Of a DNA stretch of 8,162 nt, positions 1 through 5,667 are shown piece by piece; the first letter of the stretch is position 1, and the number at the start of each line of letters is the position of its first letter. The DNA is taken from positions 1-8,162 of the forward strand of contig USDD01000109.1 of NCBI GenBank assembly GCA_900553265.1, in the 5' to 3' direction. The stretch is from an uncultured Eubacteriales bacterium. GTDB taxonomy: Bacteria > Bacillota > Clostridia > Christensenellales > Aristaeellaceae. Under the pieces are notes generated by a model. It searched no databases and was not told the origin of the DNA. It saw only the letters and a program-made list of their open reading frames with translations. A program made the position numbers and the translations under genes.

Positions 1-1
1 C

Positions 2-28
2 GTTAACGTCGAACGCCTGAAGGACTGA
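2..28 (+). CDS. C-terminal end of an unidentified upstream gene (partial)
   Basis: Reading from base 2 gives eight residues (VNVERLKD) and then TGA at 26-28. The stop overlaps the GAGGAGG ribosome binding site of the next gene, the tight packing seen through the rest of the window. This is probably the tail of another early Mu-type gene. Too little is present to name it, and the frame choice rests only on the position of the stop. Confidence 0.4.
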   Translation, partial: VNVERLKD

Positions 29-41
29 GGAGGCGAGCGAA

Positions 42-461
42 ATGGCCGAGACTGCGATGACCGCCCGGCAGCGGAGCAAGATCTTTGCAATGGCGAAAAC
101 GCTCTGCGTTCGAGACGACGAGCTGCACGACATCGTACGCGGGCTGACCGGGTGCGATTCCATCCGGGAGCTGTCCGGGAGACAGGCGATCCGGGTGATC
201 GATCGGCTGAACGTGCTGGCGGGCGTGACGAAGGACGTTCCGAACCGCGCCAGCGAGGCCCAGCAGCTTTACATTCTGCGGCTGGCCCGGGAGATGGGCT
301 GGGCCGGAGATCCCAGCCGGCTGAGAGGGTTTCTGGAGGCGAAGGCCGGAGTGTCTGATGTGAAGTTTCTGAGCATCGACAGCGCGCGCCGGATTATCGA
401 GGCTCTGAAGGCCATCCAGAAGGGAGGACGCGCGGAGCGGAAGCAGCGGAAGGAGGAATAA
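42..461 (+). CDS. gemA: GemA / Mu gp16-like regulatory protein (DUF1018)
   Basis: This 139-residue protein resembles the GemA/gp16 family of Mu-like phages. Residues about 7-60 have the family's opening pattern: TARQRSKIFAMAK, an acidic helix, then a 'tG..Si.eLs..qA..vId.L' block. A second, related helical block (residues about 70-132, SEAQQLYILRLAREMGW onward) ends in a basic Lys/Arg/Glu tail. In Mu, GemA affects host gene expression and DNA topology; its exact biochemistry is not settled. The start at 42 is supported by GAGGAGG at 27-33, eight bases upstream. The next gene begins two bases after the stop, so gemA and mor are probably co-transcribed as the last early genes, the same order as Mu 16-17. 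The family call is from remembered pattern, not a search. Confidence 0.85.
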   Translation: MAETAMTARQRSKIFAMAKTLCVRDDELHDIVRGLTGCDSIRELSGRQAIRVIDRLNVLAGVTKDVPNRASEAQQLYILRLAREMGWAGDPSRLRGFLEAKAGVSDVKFLSIDSARRIIEALKAIQKGGRAERKQRKEE

Positions 462-463
462 GC

Positions 464-775
464 GTGGATTGGAAGAATGAGGTTACGCTGGAGATGCTGC
501 CGGCGGCGCATCGGAAGCTAGCGGAAGTGATCGGCGTGCAGGCGACCTTGCAGCTGTGTGAAACCTTCGGCGGCGAGACGATGTATGTCCCGCTGACCGA
601 CGCAGTGTATGCGACGGTACGCCGGAAATGGATCCGGGAGGAATACATGCAGAAGAACGCCAGCCCGCGGAGCATCGCGCGGAAGTACGGCCTGTCGGAG
701 CGCGAGGTGCAGCGGATCGTCAGCGAGGTACGGCCTGCACAGATCGGGATTGCGGATGTGCTGGGCGGCGGATGA
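464..775 (+). CDS. mor: Mor-family transcription activator (middle-operon activator)
   Basis: This 103-residue protein fits the Mor/C activator family. The N-terminal half (residues about 8-45) has the dimerisation-type pattern 'lp...l.evIGv.atL.L.e.fGGet.YvPl'. The C-terminal half (about 57-90) has a helix-turn-helix: WIREEYMQKN, then SPRSIARKYGLSEREVQRIV. In Mu, Mor is made early, binds just upstream of the middle promoter and recruits RNA polymerase to a promoter without a proper -35 box. The start is GTG at 464, set by AAGGAGG at 450-456 seven bases before it; no suitable ATG lies nearby. The gene directly precedes a non-coding gap with a strong terminator and a candidate -10 box, the expected place for its target promoter. 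No separate C-type late activator is visible in this window. Confidence 0.88.
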   Translation: MDWKNEVTLEMLPAAHRKLAEVIGVQATLQLCETFGGETMYVPLTDAVYATVRRKWIREEYMQKNASPRSIARKYGLSEREVQRIVSEVRPAQIGIADVLGGG

Positions 776-783
776 TTTCTATC

Positions 784-815
784 GCGTAACGCAGGCCCAA
801 ATAATCCTGTACAAT
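784..815 (+). promoter_or_regulatory. Candidate Mor-dependent middle promoter
   Basis: A good -10 box, TACAAT, lies at 810-815 with TG directly before it. The expected -35 position (about 787-792) does not match TTGACA. Instead, a small perfect inverted repeat, GCGT-A-ACGC, covers 784-792. Lack of a -35 box is the known property of Mu's Mor-activated promoter, and this gap lies just after the mor gene. The repeat is short and centred closer to the start site than in Mu, so the operator part is weak. Confidence 0.35.
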
Positions 816-852
816 ACTGTCAAGCGGCGGAGACGCCCTTGACAGTATTTTT
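813..852 (+). terminator. Strong intrinsic terminator after mor
   Basis: The arms 813-824 and 838-849 (AATACTGTCAAG / CTTGACAGTATT) are perfectly complementary over 12 bases. Inside them GGCG (826-829) and CGCC (834-837) pair around a GAGA loop, with one bulged C at 825. The right arm runs into TTTTT ending at 852. It probably ends the early transcript that contains gemA and mor. Confidence 0.9.
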
Positions 853-872
853 GTTTCCGAGGAGAACACGCC

Positions 873-1193
873 ATGCAGGAATTGGTGGAGAACAAGTGGT
901 TCTTCTGGATCGTGACCGGCGTGATCGCGGCGATGTGGGCGGCGCTGCTGTACTTCATCCGCCGCCAGCGGGACGCGGACGACGCGCGGTTTAAGCGCAT
1001 CGAAGGCCGGCAGGAGGCGGAGCGGGAGCGGGTGAACCGCCTGATCTCCGAGCTGCCGATCAATTACACGCTGCGGGACGAGTTCCTGCGGGTGACCACC
1101 GCACAGAACACCAAGCTGGACAAGATCACGGACATGATCGCCGACATCGGAGCAGACATCGCCGGCATTAAGGGCCGCGAGAAAGGAGAATGA
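873..1193 (+). CDS. Mu gp25-like small membrane protein (DUF2730-like)
   Basis: This is a 106-residue protein with one N-terminal membrane segment (residues about 9-29, flanked by K8 and R30-R31-R33). A charged coiled-coil-like region (34-60) and a second helical heptad-like stretch (about 67-100, TLRDEFLRV...TKLDKITDMI) follow. This architecture and the motif LP....lrdef......l..I fit the DUF2730 family of Mu-like phages, which lies just before the gp26 and DUF3486 genes as it does here. Its role is unsettled; membrane anchoring plus coiled coil has led to spanin-like suggestions in Mu. The start is backed by GAGGAG at 859-864, eight bases upstream. The stop overlaps the start region of the next gene. 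This is the first gene after the early terminator, so it probably opens the middle/late operon. Confidence 0.7.
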   Translation: MQELVENKWFFWIVTGVIAAMWAALLYFIRRQRDADDARFKRIEGRQEAERERVNRLISELPINYTLRDEFLRVTTAQNTKLDKITDMIADIGADIAGIKGREKGE

Positions 1194-1195
1194 TC

Positions 1196-1516
1196 GTGGG
1201 AATCAGCGCAACTGAGATTACCCGGAAGAAGATCACCCGCGGCAGCGTGCTGGCCGCGCTGTACGACAGCCAGAGCGCGCCGATGATGGTATCGACGCTG
1301 GAGCTGTCGCTGCTGCCGGTGAACCCGGAGATCAGCAGCGAGATCGTGCCGTGCGTCAACTTCCTGATGGATCGCGGCTACATCGCCGTCATCCATCCCG
1401 ACGAGCCGACCGTCAATCCCATGCGCGGCGTGCTGGTGCGCATCACCGACAAGGGGCAGGACGTGGTCGAGGGCACCGTGCGGGACGCGAGCGTCATCTT
1501 TGCCGACGGGAGGTGA
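1196..1516 (+). CDS. Mu gp26-like winged-helix protein (VpaChn25_0724-type)
   Basis: This protein of about 106 residues has a winged-helix layout. An N-terminal helix (SVLAALYDSQ) is followed by a segment where short-lived contacts or DNA could bind (STLELSLLPVNPEISSEIVPCVNFLMDRGYIAV). A beta-wing (VLVRITDKGQDVVEGTV) and a short tail complete it. The 'L.LT.kGqDVveGt....gV' ending is typical of the small Mu gp26-like family found between DUF2730 and DUF3486 genes. DNA binding is plausible but not shown. Two starts are possible: ATG 1190 overlaps the previous stop but sits one base from the AAAGGAG site (1182-1188), while GTG 1196 has a normal seven-base gap. I chose 1196 for that reason; ATG 1190 would add two residues. 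Confidence 0.7.
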   Translation: MGISATEITRKKITRGSVLAALYDSQSAPMMVSTLELSLLPVNPEISSEIVPCVNFLMDRGYIAVIHPDEPTVNPMRGVLVRITDKGQDVVEGTVRDASVIFADGR

Positions 1517-1521
1517 TCCCG

Positions 1522-2169
1522 ATGGCGAAGCGCGAACGGAGCCGCGTGAAGTCCAGCATCGACCAGCTGCCCGCCCGGACGAAGGCGGAGCTGGAAGCGA
1601 TGCTGAGCGACACGGGGAACGGCCTGACCTACCGGGACATGGCCGACGAGGTGGAGGCCCAGTGCGGGATCCGGCTGAGCACGAGCGCCATCCAGCGCTA
1701 CGCGGCTCGATACAACCGGGACGCGAGGCAGCTGGCCGTAATGACCGAGCGCATGCGTATGGTCGCGAAGTACATGGAGGACCACAGCCCGGCGGATCTG
1801 TCGGCCTATGTGGCCGCGCTGATTCAGGACGGGCTGATGCGCAGGATTCAGGACGGCGCGGAGGAGATCGACGACATCCCCATCGAAAGCGCGCTGAAGC
1901 TGGCGATTCAGGCGAACCGGGCATCGACGTACACCTACCGCTACCGCGATCAGACGCTGGAGCGCGTGGACATGAGCGACGCCGAGCGGGACGAAGATCG
2001 AATGAACTGGCTGCGCGGGCTGCTCCGCAATCGGCCGGAGCTGCTGACACCCATCGAGGAGGCGATCAGGGATGATGAATCCGGCGGAAACGCCGAAATG
2101 GTATGTGATTCAGGCGATGACGGGCACGGAGACGGAGTGCTGCCAGCGCCTGAACGCGCTGGGCATTGA
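1522..2169 (+). CDS. DUF3486 protein (Mu gp27-like, probable small terminase subunit)
   Basis: This is a 215-residue protein. It opens with a basic segment (MAKRERSRVKSSIDQLP), the usual start of DUF3486 proteins. A helix-turn-helix-like block follows at about 35-65 (LTYRDMADEVEAQCGIRLSTSAIQRYAARY), then long helices to about residue 183. In Mu-like phages this gene lies directly before the large terminase and is thought to be the DNA-recognising small terminase subunit; that role is family knowledge. The start at 1522 has GGGAGGTGAT at 1508-1516. The open frame extends upstream to 1351, but that part overlaps gp26 and looks like translated shadow. Oddity: the last 32 residues (184-215) overlap the NusG-like gene by 98 bases in another frame and are Gly/Asp-rich without family character. 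The true terminase is also separated from this gene by the NusG-like gene and a leader. Confidence 0.8.
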   Translation: MAKRERSRVKSSIDQLPARTKAELEAMLSDTGNGLTYRDMADEVEAQCGIRLSTSAIQRYAARYNRDARQLAVMTERMRMVAKYMEDHSPADLSAYVAALIQDGLMRRIQDGAEEIDDIPIESALKLAIQANRASTYTYRYRDQTLERVDMSDAERDEDRMNWLRGLLRNRPELLTPIEEAIRDDESGGNAEMVCDSGDDGHGDGVLPAPERAGH

Positions 2170-2581
2170 CGCCATCGCGCCGACGCGCATTCTGCCGGAG
2201 CTGTCCGGCGGCGTGTGGCGGGAGCGCGAGCGTGTGATGATTCCGGGCTATGTGTTCGTCTGCGTCACGCTGTCCCTCTGGAACTACTACCGCATGGCGC
2301 AGATCCCGTGCCTGCTGCGCATCCTGCCGGGCAACGGCGAGTTCCAGCCCGTGCCGGAGAAGCAGATGCGCTGGATCATCGACATGGATCAGAGCGGCCG
2401 GCCGTGGGGAATCTCCACGGCGGCGGAAATCGACGGGAAGATCGTCGCTCGCTCCGGCCCGCTGGTGGGGCGGGAAAAGATGATCCGGCGGTGGGACAGG
2501 CGCCGCCGCAGATGCACCATCCGCATTGACGTGCTGGACGAGCGCAAGCAGATCGACGTTGGCCTCGTTGAGGCAGATTAA
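2072..2581 (+). CDS. NusG/LoaP-type processive antitermination factor
   Basis: This 169-residue protein has two domains. Residues about 9-108 form a NusG N-terminal (NGN) domain: KWYVIQAMTGTETECCQRLN is the classic first strand and helix, followed by ERVMIPGYVFV and IPCLLRILPGN. Residues about 120-168 form a KOW domain with SGPLVGRE, a basic RRWDRRRRR run and a closing V.VGL strand. The length and KOW pattern fit specialised NusG paralogues such as LoaP or UpxY, not housekeeping NusG. The family binds RNA polymerase and, in LoaP, a hairpin RNA in the leader of its target operon. Here a hairpin-rich leader with a terminator follows at once, ahead of the head genes, so control of those genes is the likely job. 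Start ATG 2072 (a second ATG is at 2075) has GAGGAGG at 2056-2062. It begins 98 bases inside the preceding gene. Confidence 0.88.
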   Translation: MMNPAETPKWYVIQAMTGTETECCQRLNALGIDAIAPTRILPELSGGVWRERERVMIPGYVFVCVTLSLWNYYRMAQIPCLLRILPGNGEFQPVPEKQMRWIIDMDQSGRPWGISTAAEIDGKIVARSGPLVGREKMIRRWDRRRRRCTIRIDVLDERKQIDVGLVEAD

Positions 2582-2595
2582 AACCATTTTTCAGA

Positions 2596-2720
2596 CCCGC
2601 CGGGTTGATTCGTCCCCGGCGGGCGAGGAAAAGATCACAGGCAAGGATTTATGGGCGCGGCTGCGTAGCCAACCGCGGCGCGCCCTTCCATGAGAGCCTC
2701 AGGCTCTGTTTCCTCCTTGC
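2596..2720 (+). promoter_or_regulatory. Structured RNA leader of the head operon
   Basis: I see no gene in 2582-2785, but several RNA helices. H1: 2596-2604 pairs perfectly with 2615-2623 (nine pairs, ten-base loop, no U-tract). P1: 2641-2647 (GCAAGGA) pairs with 2714-2720 (TCCTTGC) and encloses two hairpins. H2: 2653-2659 (GGGCGCG) pairs with 2679-2685, with a small inner hairpin GGCT/AGCC; an alternative pairing, 2656-2660 with 2673-2677, competes with it. H3: 2693-2698 pairs with 2702-2707 around a TCA loop. P1, H2 and H3 can form a three-way junction that stops two bases before the terminator hairpin. This is a candidate loading site for the NusG-like protein encoded just upstream. I do not recognise a known riboswitch. 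Confidence 0.6.
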
Positions 2721-2722
2721 AT

Positions 2723-2762
2723 GGGTGCCGGCGCTTCCTCATTCCGCCGGCGCCCGATTTTT
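2723..2762 (+). terminator. Intrinsic terminator in the head-operon leader
   Basis: 2723-2733 (GGGTGCCGGCG) pairs with 2745-2755 (CGCCGGCGCCC) over 11 positions with one G-U pair and an 11-base loop. GA and then TTTTT (2758-2762) follow. It lies only 23 bases before the terminase start, so without read-through the head genes would be poorly transcribed. It may be a regulated attenuator. Confidence 0.82.
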
Positions 2763-2785
2763 ATTCGAGAAAAGAGGTGATTCCC

Positions 2786-4270
2786 ATGGCGACCACCCGA
2801 AAAGCAGGCGCGACGGCCAACCGACGAAGAACCCCCGGCGACGCTGCCGCCATTGCGGCGCGGGCCGTGCAGCTGGAGCGCTGCCGGGCGTCCCTCTGGG
2901 AATTTCAGAAGCAGCGCGATCCGAAGTTTTTCAAGGACAGCCGCCCGCATCTGAAGCAGATCGCCGACGTGCTTCAGGGTGTATTCGAGCGGAAGATGCT
3001 CAAGCCGGACGGCACGCCCTACCGCAAGCTGGTGCTTTCCATCCCGCCGCGGCACGGAAAGAGCTATTCCATGGCCGGCTTCAATCAGTGGGCCTACGGC
3101 CAGCGGCACGACACGCGCATCGGCGTGATTTCCTACAACGACATCCTGACCGGGCGCTTTTCTCAGGGCGTGCGCGACCAGATCGCCGAGGAGAAGGCGA
3201 CGCCGGACCAGATTGTGTACAGCGACATCTTCCCGGAGGTGCGCCTGCGCTACGGCGACAGCGCGCGCGGTATCTGGGCTCTGGAAGGCGAGTACTTCTC
3301 CTTTCTGGCGACGAGCTTCGGCGGAACCATGACGGGAATCGGCTTCAACATCGGCATCATCGACGACCCGATCAAGCTGCCGGAGGAGGCCCACAACGAC
3401 GACTTCCTCGACGCGCAGTACGCCTGGTACACCGACGCGTTCCTCTCCCGACTGGAGGAGGACGCGATGGTCGTGATCGTCATGACGCGCTGGGCTTCCC
3501 GGGATCTGGCCGGACGGGTCATGGCGGACGAGCCGGACGACTGGCTCTACATTAAAATGGAAACGCCGATGGAGAACGGCGAGATGCTGTGCCCGGAGCT
3601 GCTGAGCCGCAGCACCTACGACGCGCGCGCCCGCGTGACCAGCCCGGAGATCATGGCGGCCAACTACCACCAGACCCCCATCGATCTGAAGGGCGCGCTG
3701 TATCAGTCCTTTGCGACCTACGATCTGCCGCCCGACGCGCTGACGGCGCGCCGGATGTGCTACATCGACACGGCGGACACGGGCGCGGATTACCTCTGTG
3801 CCATCGCCGCCGACGTGGTGGAGGGCGAGGGCTATGTGCTGGACGTGCTGTACACCGACGCCCCCATGGAGCAGACGGAGCTCCAGACGGCGCGGATGCT
3901 CTACGAGCTGCGCGCAACCGAGTGCATCGTGGAGAGCAACAACGGCGGCCGGGGATTCATGCGCAACGTTGAGCGGATTCTCTGGGAGAAATACCGCTGG
4001 CGCGGCACGCGATTTACGCCGCGCAACCAGCGCGACAACAAGGTGGCGCGCATGCTGACCCAGTCGCCGTTTGTGGAGCGGCACATCAAGTACCCGGACG
4101 ACTGGAAGCGGCGCTGGCCGGACTACGCTCAGGCGATGATCCGCTTCCAGCGCAAGGGGCGCAATGCTCACGACGACGCGCCGGACGCGACCACCGGGCT
4201 GGCCGAGGCCATTCAGGGCGGCCTGAGCCGGCGGAGAGTATTCTATTCAGGGAGGGGCCAACGAGAGTGA
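2786..4270 (+). CDS. terL: Terminase large subunit (DNA-packaging ATPase and nuclease)
   Basis: This 494-residue protein cuts concatemeric or integrated phage DNA and drives it into the prohead through the portal. The ATPase half shows a Walker A motif PPRHGKS (residues 87-93), a Walker B-like NIGIIDDP (D193-D194), and a coupling-type VMTRWASRDLAGR segment soon after. The RNase H-like nuclease half begins at YIDTADTGADY (D328), continues through VESNNGGRGF, and ends in HDDAPDA (H462-D467), which supplies the metal-binding acids. Overall it resembles the gp17-type/Terminase_6 large subunits and is the counterpart of Mu gp28. ATG 2786 is preferred because AGAGGTGA (2773-2780) lies five bases before it. 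An in-frame ATG at 2690 would translate through the leader hairpins and is unlikely. Its stop overlaps the GTG of the portal gene. Confidence 0.95.
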   Translation: MATTRKAGATANRRRTPGDAAAIAARAVQLERCRASLWEFQKQRDPKFFKDSRPHLKQIADVLQGVFERKMLKPDGTPYRKLVLSIPPRHGKSYSMAGFNQWAYGQRHDTRIGVISYNDILTGRFSQGVRDQIAEEKATPDQIVYSDIFPEVRLRYGDSARGIWALEGEYFSFLATSFGGTMTGIGFNIGIIDDPIKLPEEAHNDDFLDAQYAWYTDAFLSRLEEDAMVVIVMTRWASRDLAGRVMADEPDDWLYIKMETPMENGEMLCPELLSRSTYDARARVTSPEIMAANYHQTPIDLKGALYQSFATYDLPPDALTARRMCYIDTADTGADYLCAIAADVVEGEGYVLDVLYTDAPMEQTELQTARMLYELRATECIVESNNGGRGFMRNVERILWEKYRWRGTRFTPRNQRDNKVARMLTQSPFVERHIKYPDDWKRRWPDYAQAMIRFQRKGRNAHDDAPDATTGLAEAIQGGLSRRRVFYSGRGQRE

Positions 4271-5667
4271 ATTCGCAGATCTATCGCGATCTGATCCGCG
4301 CGGAGGCGAGCGGCGTATACGGCTATGCGCTGTCGCAGGAATTCGATGAAATCCTGCGCTACTACGAGCTGTACGACGGCGGCGCCGGAGCGCGCGACGC
4401 GGATGTAAAGACGAACTGGATCAAGAAGCTGATTAACGACGAGAGCCGCCACATGTGCGCGCGGCCGCCGGAGCTGACGATCAAGCCGCGAAATGCGGAT
4501 CGCGACGGCGAGGCCGCCGAGAGGCTGAACGACTGGCTGCGCGATCTGCTGGACCGCAACGCCTATTCCGAGCAGCTGCTGAAGGGCGTGCGCGATGCGT
4601 TCGTCGGCAAGCGCGTGGCGCTGAAGCTGGTCTACGAGCCCGACGAGGGCGTGCGGTTCCGCTTCGCGCCGTCGCTGGAGTTCTTCTATGAGACGGACGA
4701 CTGCCATCCTCGCCGGGTAACCAAGGCGCTGTTCTGCTACTTCACCACGCCGGACACGGTGACCGACCGGGCGAAGCAGCGCTTCTGGAAGCAGCGCTAC
4801 GCGTTGGATAACGGCGTGTGCTATCTGGACGAGGGCCTGTACGACGGCTATGGTCAGCCGGTGCGCATCGACCACAACCATCACTGCACCGGGCTGGACT
4901 TCGTGCCGGTGTTCGTGGTGGTCAACGGCGGATTGTCCGGAGATCTGCTGGGCGAATCCGACGTGGCCGAGCTGATCGGCAGCCAGCGCGCCTATGATCG
5001 CACGAAATCGGACGATATTGAGGCGCTGAAGTTCCAGATGTTCGGGCAGAAGCTGTTCATCGACGCGAGCCCGGAGTCCATGCAGTCCATCAAAATCGCG
5101 CCCAACGCGATGATCGACGTCCAGACCGAGCCGGGCAGCCTCCATCAGGCGAAGGCGCAGGTGCTGGAGACGACCTTCGCCTACGGCGACCACATGACCC
5201 AGACGCTCGACCGGCTGAAGGACGACATGCACGAGCTGGTGAGCGTGCCGCGGATCACCCCCGATCTGCTGACGGGTCTGGGCACGTCGGGCCGCGCCAT
5301 GCGCGCGCTGTACTGGTCGCTGGAGTGCCGCTGCGAGGAGCGCTGGGCCTCCGGGTGGGACGCGGCGCTGACGTGGATGGTGGAATCCGCGCTGAAGCTG
5401 GCGCGGAAGGCCGGCGAGGATCTCCCGCAGATCGACTACGCGCTGACCATCGACCACCTGTACCCCATCATGGATGACGACGACGAGGAGCGCGCACAGG
5501 ATCTGACCGAGGTCGCCCAGCAGGCGCGCAGCCGCCGCAGCTACATCGCCAAGTGGCAGCCGGACGACGATCCCGAGGAGGAGCTGCGCCAGATTCAGCG
5601 GGAAAAGCGGCTGCTGGAGGACGACTACGCCGCGCGGCTGGGCGGTGAGCTGAATGGACCTGCATGA
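4267..5667 (+). CDS. Portal protein (SPP1 gp6-like family)
   Basis: This 466-residue protein should form the ring at the head vertex through which DNA enters and leaves and on which terminase docks. It has a helical N-terminus with ILRYYELYDG...KTNWIKKLINDES, the stem/wing pattern of phage portal proteins of the SPP1 gp6 family. A central beta-rich part follows, then SDVAELIGSQRAYDRTKSDD, a typical portal segment, and a helical C-terminal region (ITPDLLTGLGTSGRAMRALYW). The C-terminal tail is acidic and then charged. The start is GTG 4267, with AGGGAGGGG at 4249-4257 nine bases upstream and a GTGA overlap with the terminase stop. The last 14 bases overlap the next gene. Mu itself uses a different portal family (DUF935), so the head module here is SPP1-like within an otherwise Mu-like order. 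Confidence 0.88.
   Translation: MNSQIYRDLIRAEASGVYGYALSQEFDEILRYYELYDGGAGARDADVKTNWIKKLINDESRHMCARPPELTIKPRNADRDGEAAERLNDWLRDLLDRNAYSEQLLKGVRDAFVGKRVALKLVYEPDEGVRFRFAPSLEFFYETDDCHPRRVTKALFCYFTTPDTVTDRAKQRFWKQRYALDNGVCYLDEGLYDGYGQPVRIDHNHHCTGLDFVPVFVVVNGGLSGDLLGESDVAELIGSQRAYDRTKSDDIEALKFQMFGQKLFIDASPESMQSIKIAPNAMIDVQTEPGSLHQAKAQVLETTFAYGDHMTQTLDRLKDDMHELVSVPRITPDLLTGLGTSGRAMRALYWSLECRCEERWASGWDAALTWMVESALKLARKAGEDLPQIDYALTIDHLYPIMDDDDEERAQDLTEVAQQARSRRSYIAKWQPDDDPEEELRQIQREKRLLEDDYAARLGGELNGPA

Noticed and set aside
839..867. TTGACA at 839-844 as a -35 box of a promoter for the DUF2730-like gene
   Set aside because: No acceptable -10 box at the right distance; the hexamer is explained by the right arm of the terminator.
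1351..1521. Upstream in-frame extension of the DUF3486 gene
   Set aside because: It reads as low-complexity Arg/His/Gly sequence overlapping the gp26-like gene; ATG 1522 has a strong ribosome binding site.
1064..2050. 328-codon open frame on the - strand
   Set aside because: Ser/Pro/Arg-rich translation spanning three well-supported + strand genes; a composition artefact.
2690..2785. Upstream in-frame start of terminase at 2690
   Set aside because: It would translate through the leader hairpins and terminator; ATG 2786 has a proper ribosome binding site and a natural terminase N-terminus.
2699..4171. 490-codon open frame on the - strand opposite terminase
   Set aside because: A shadow of GC-rich coding DNA. 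The protein is His/Arg/Val/Leu-rich without domains, no ribosome binding site stands out, and the + strand carries a clear terminase with all motifs.
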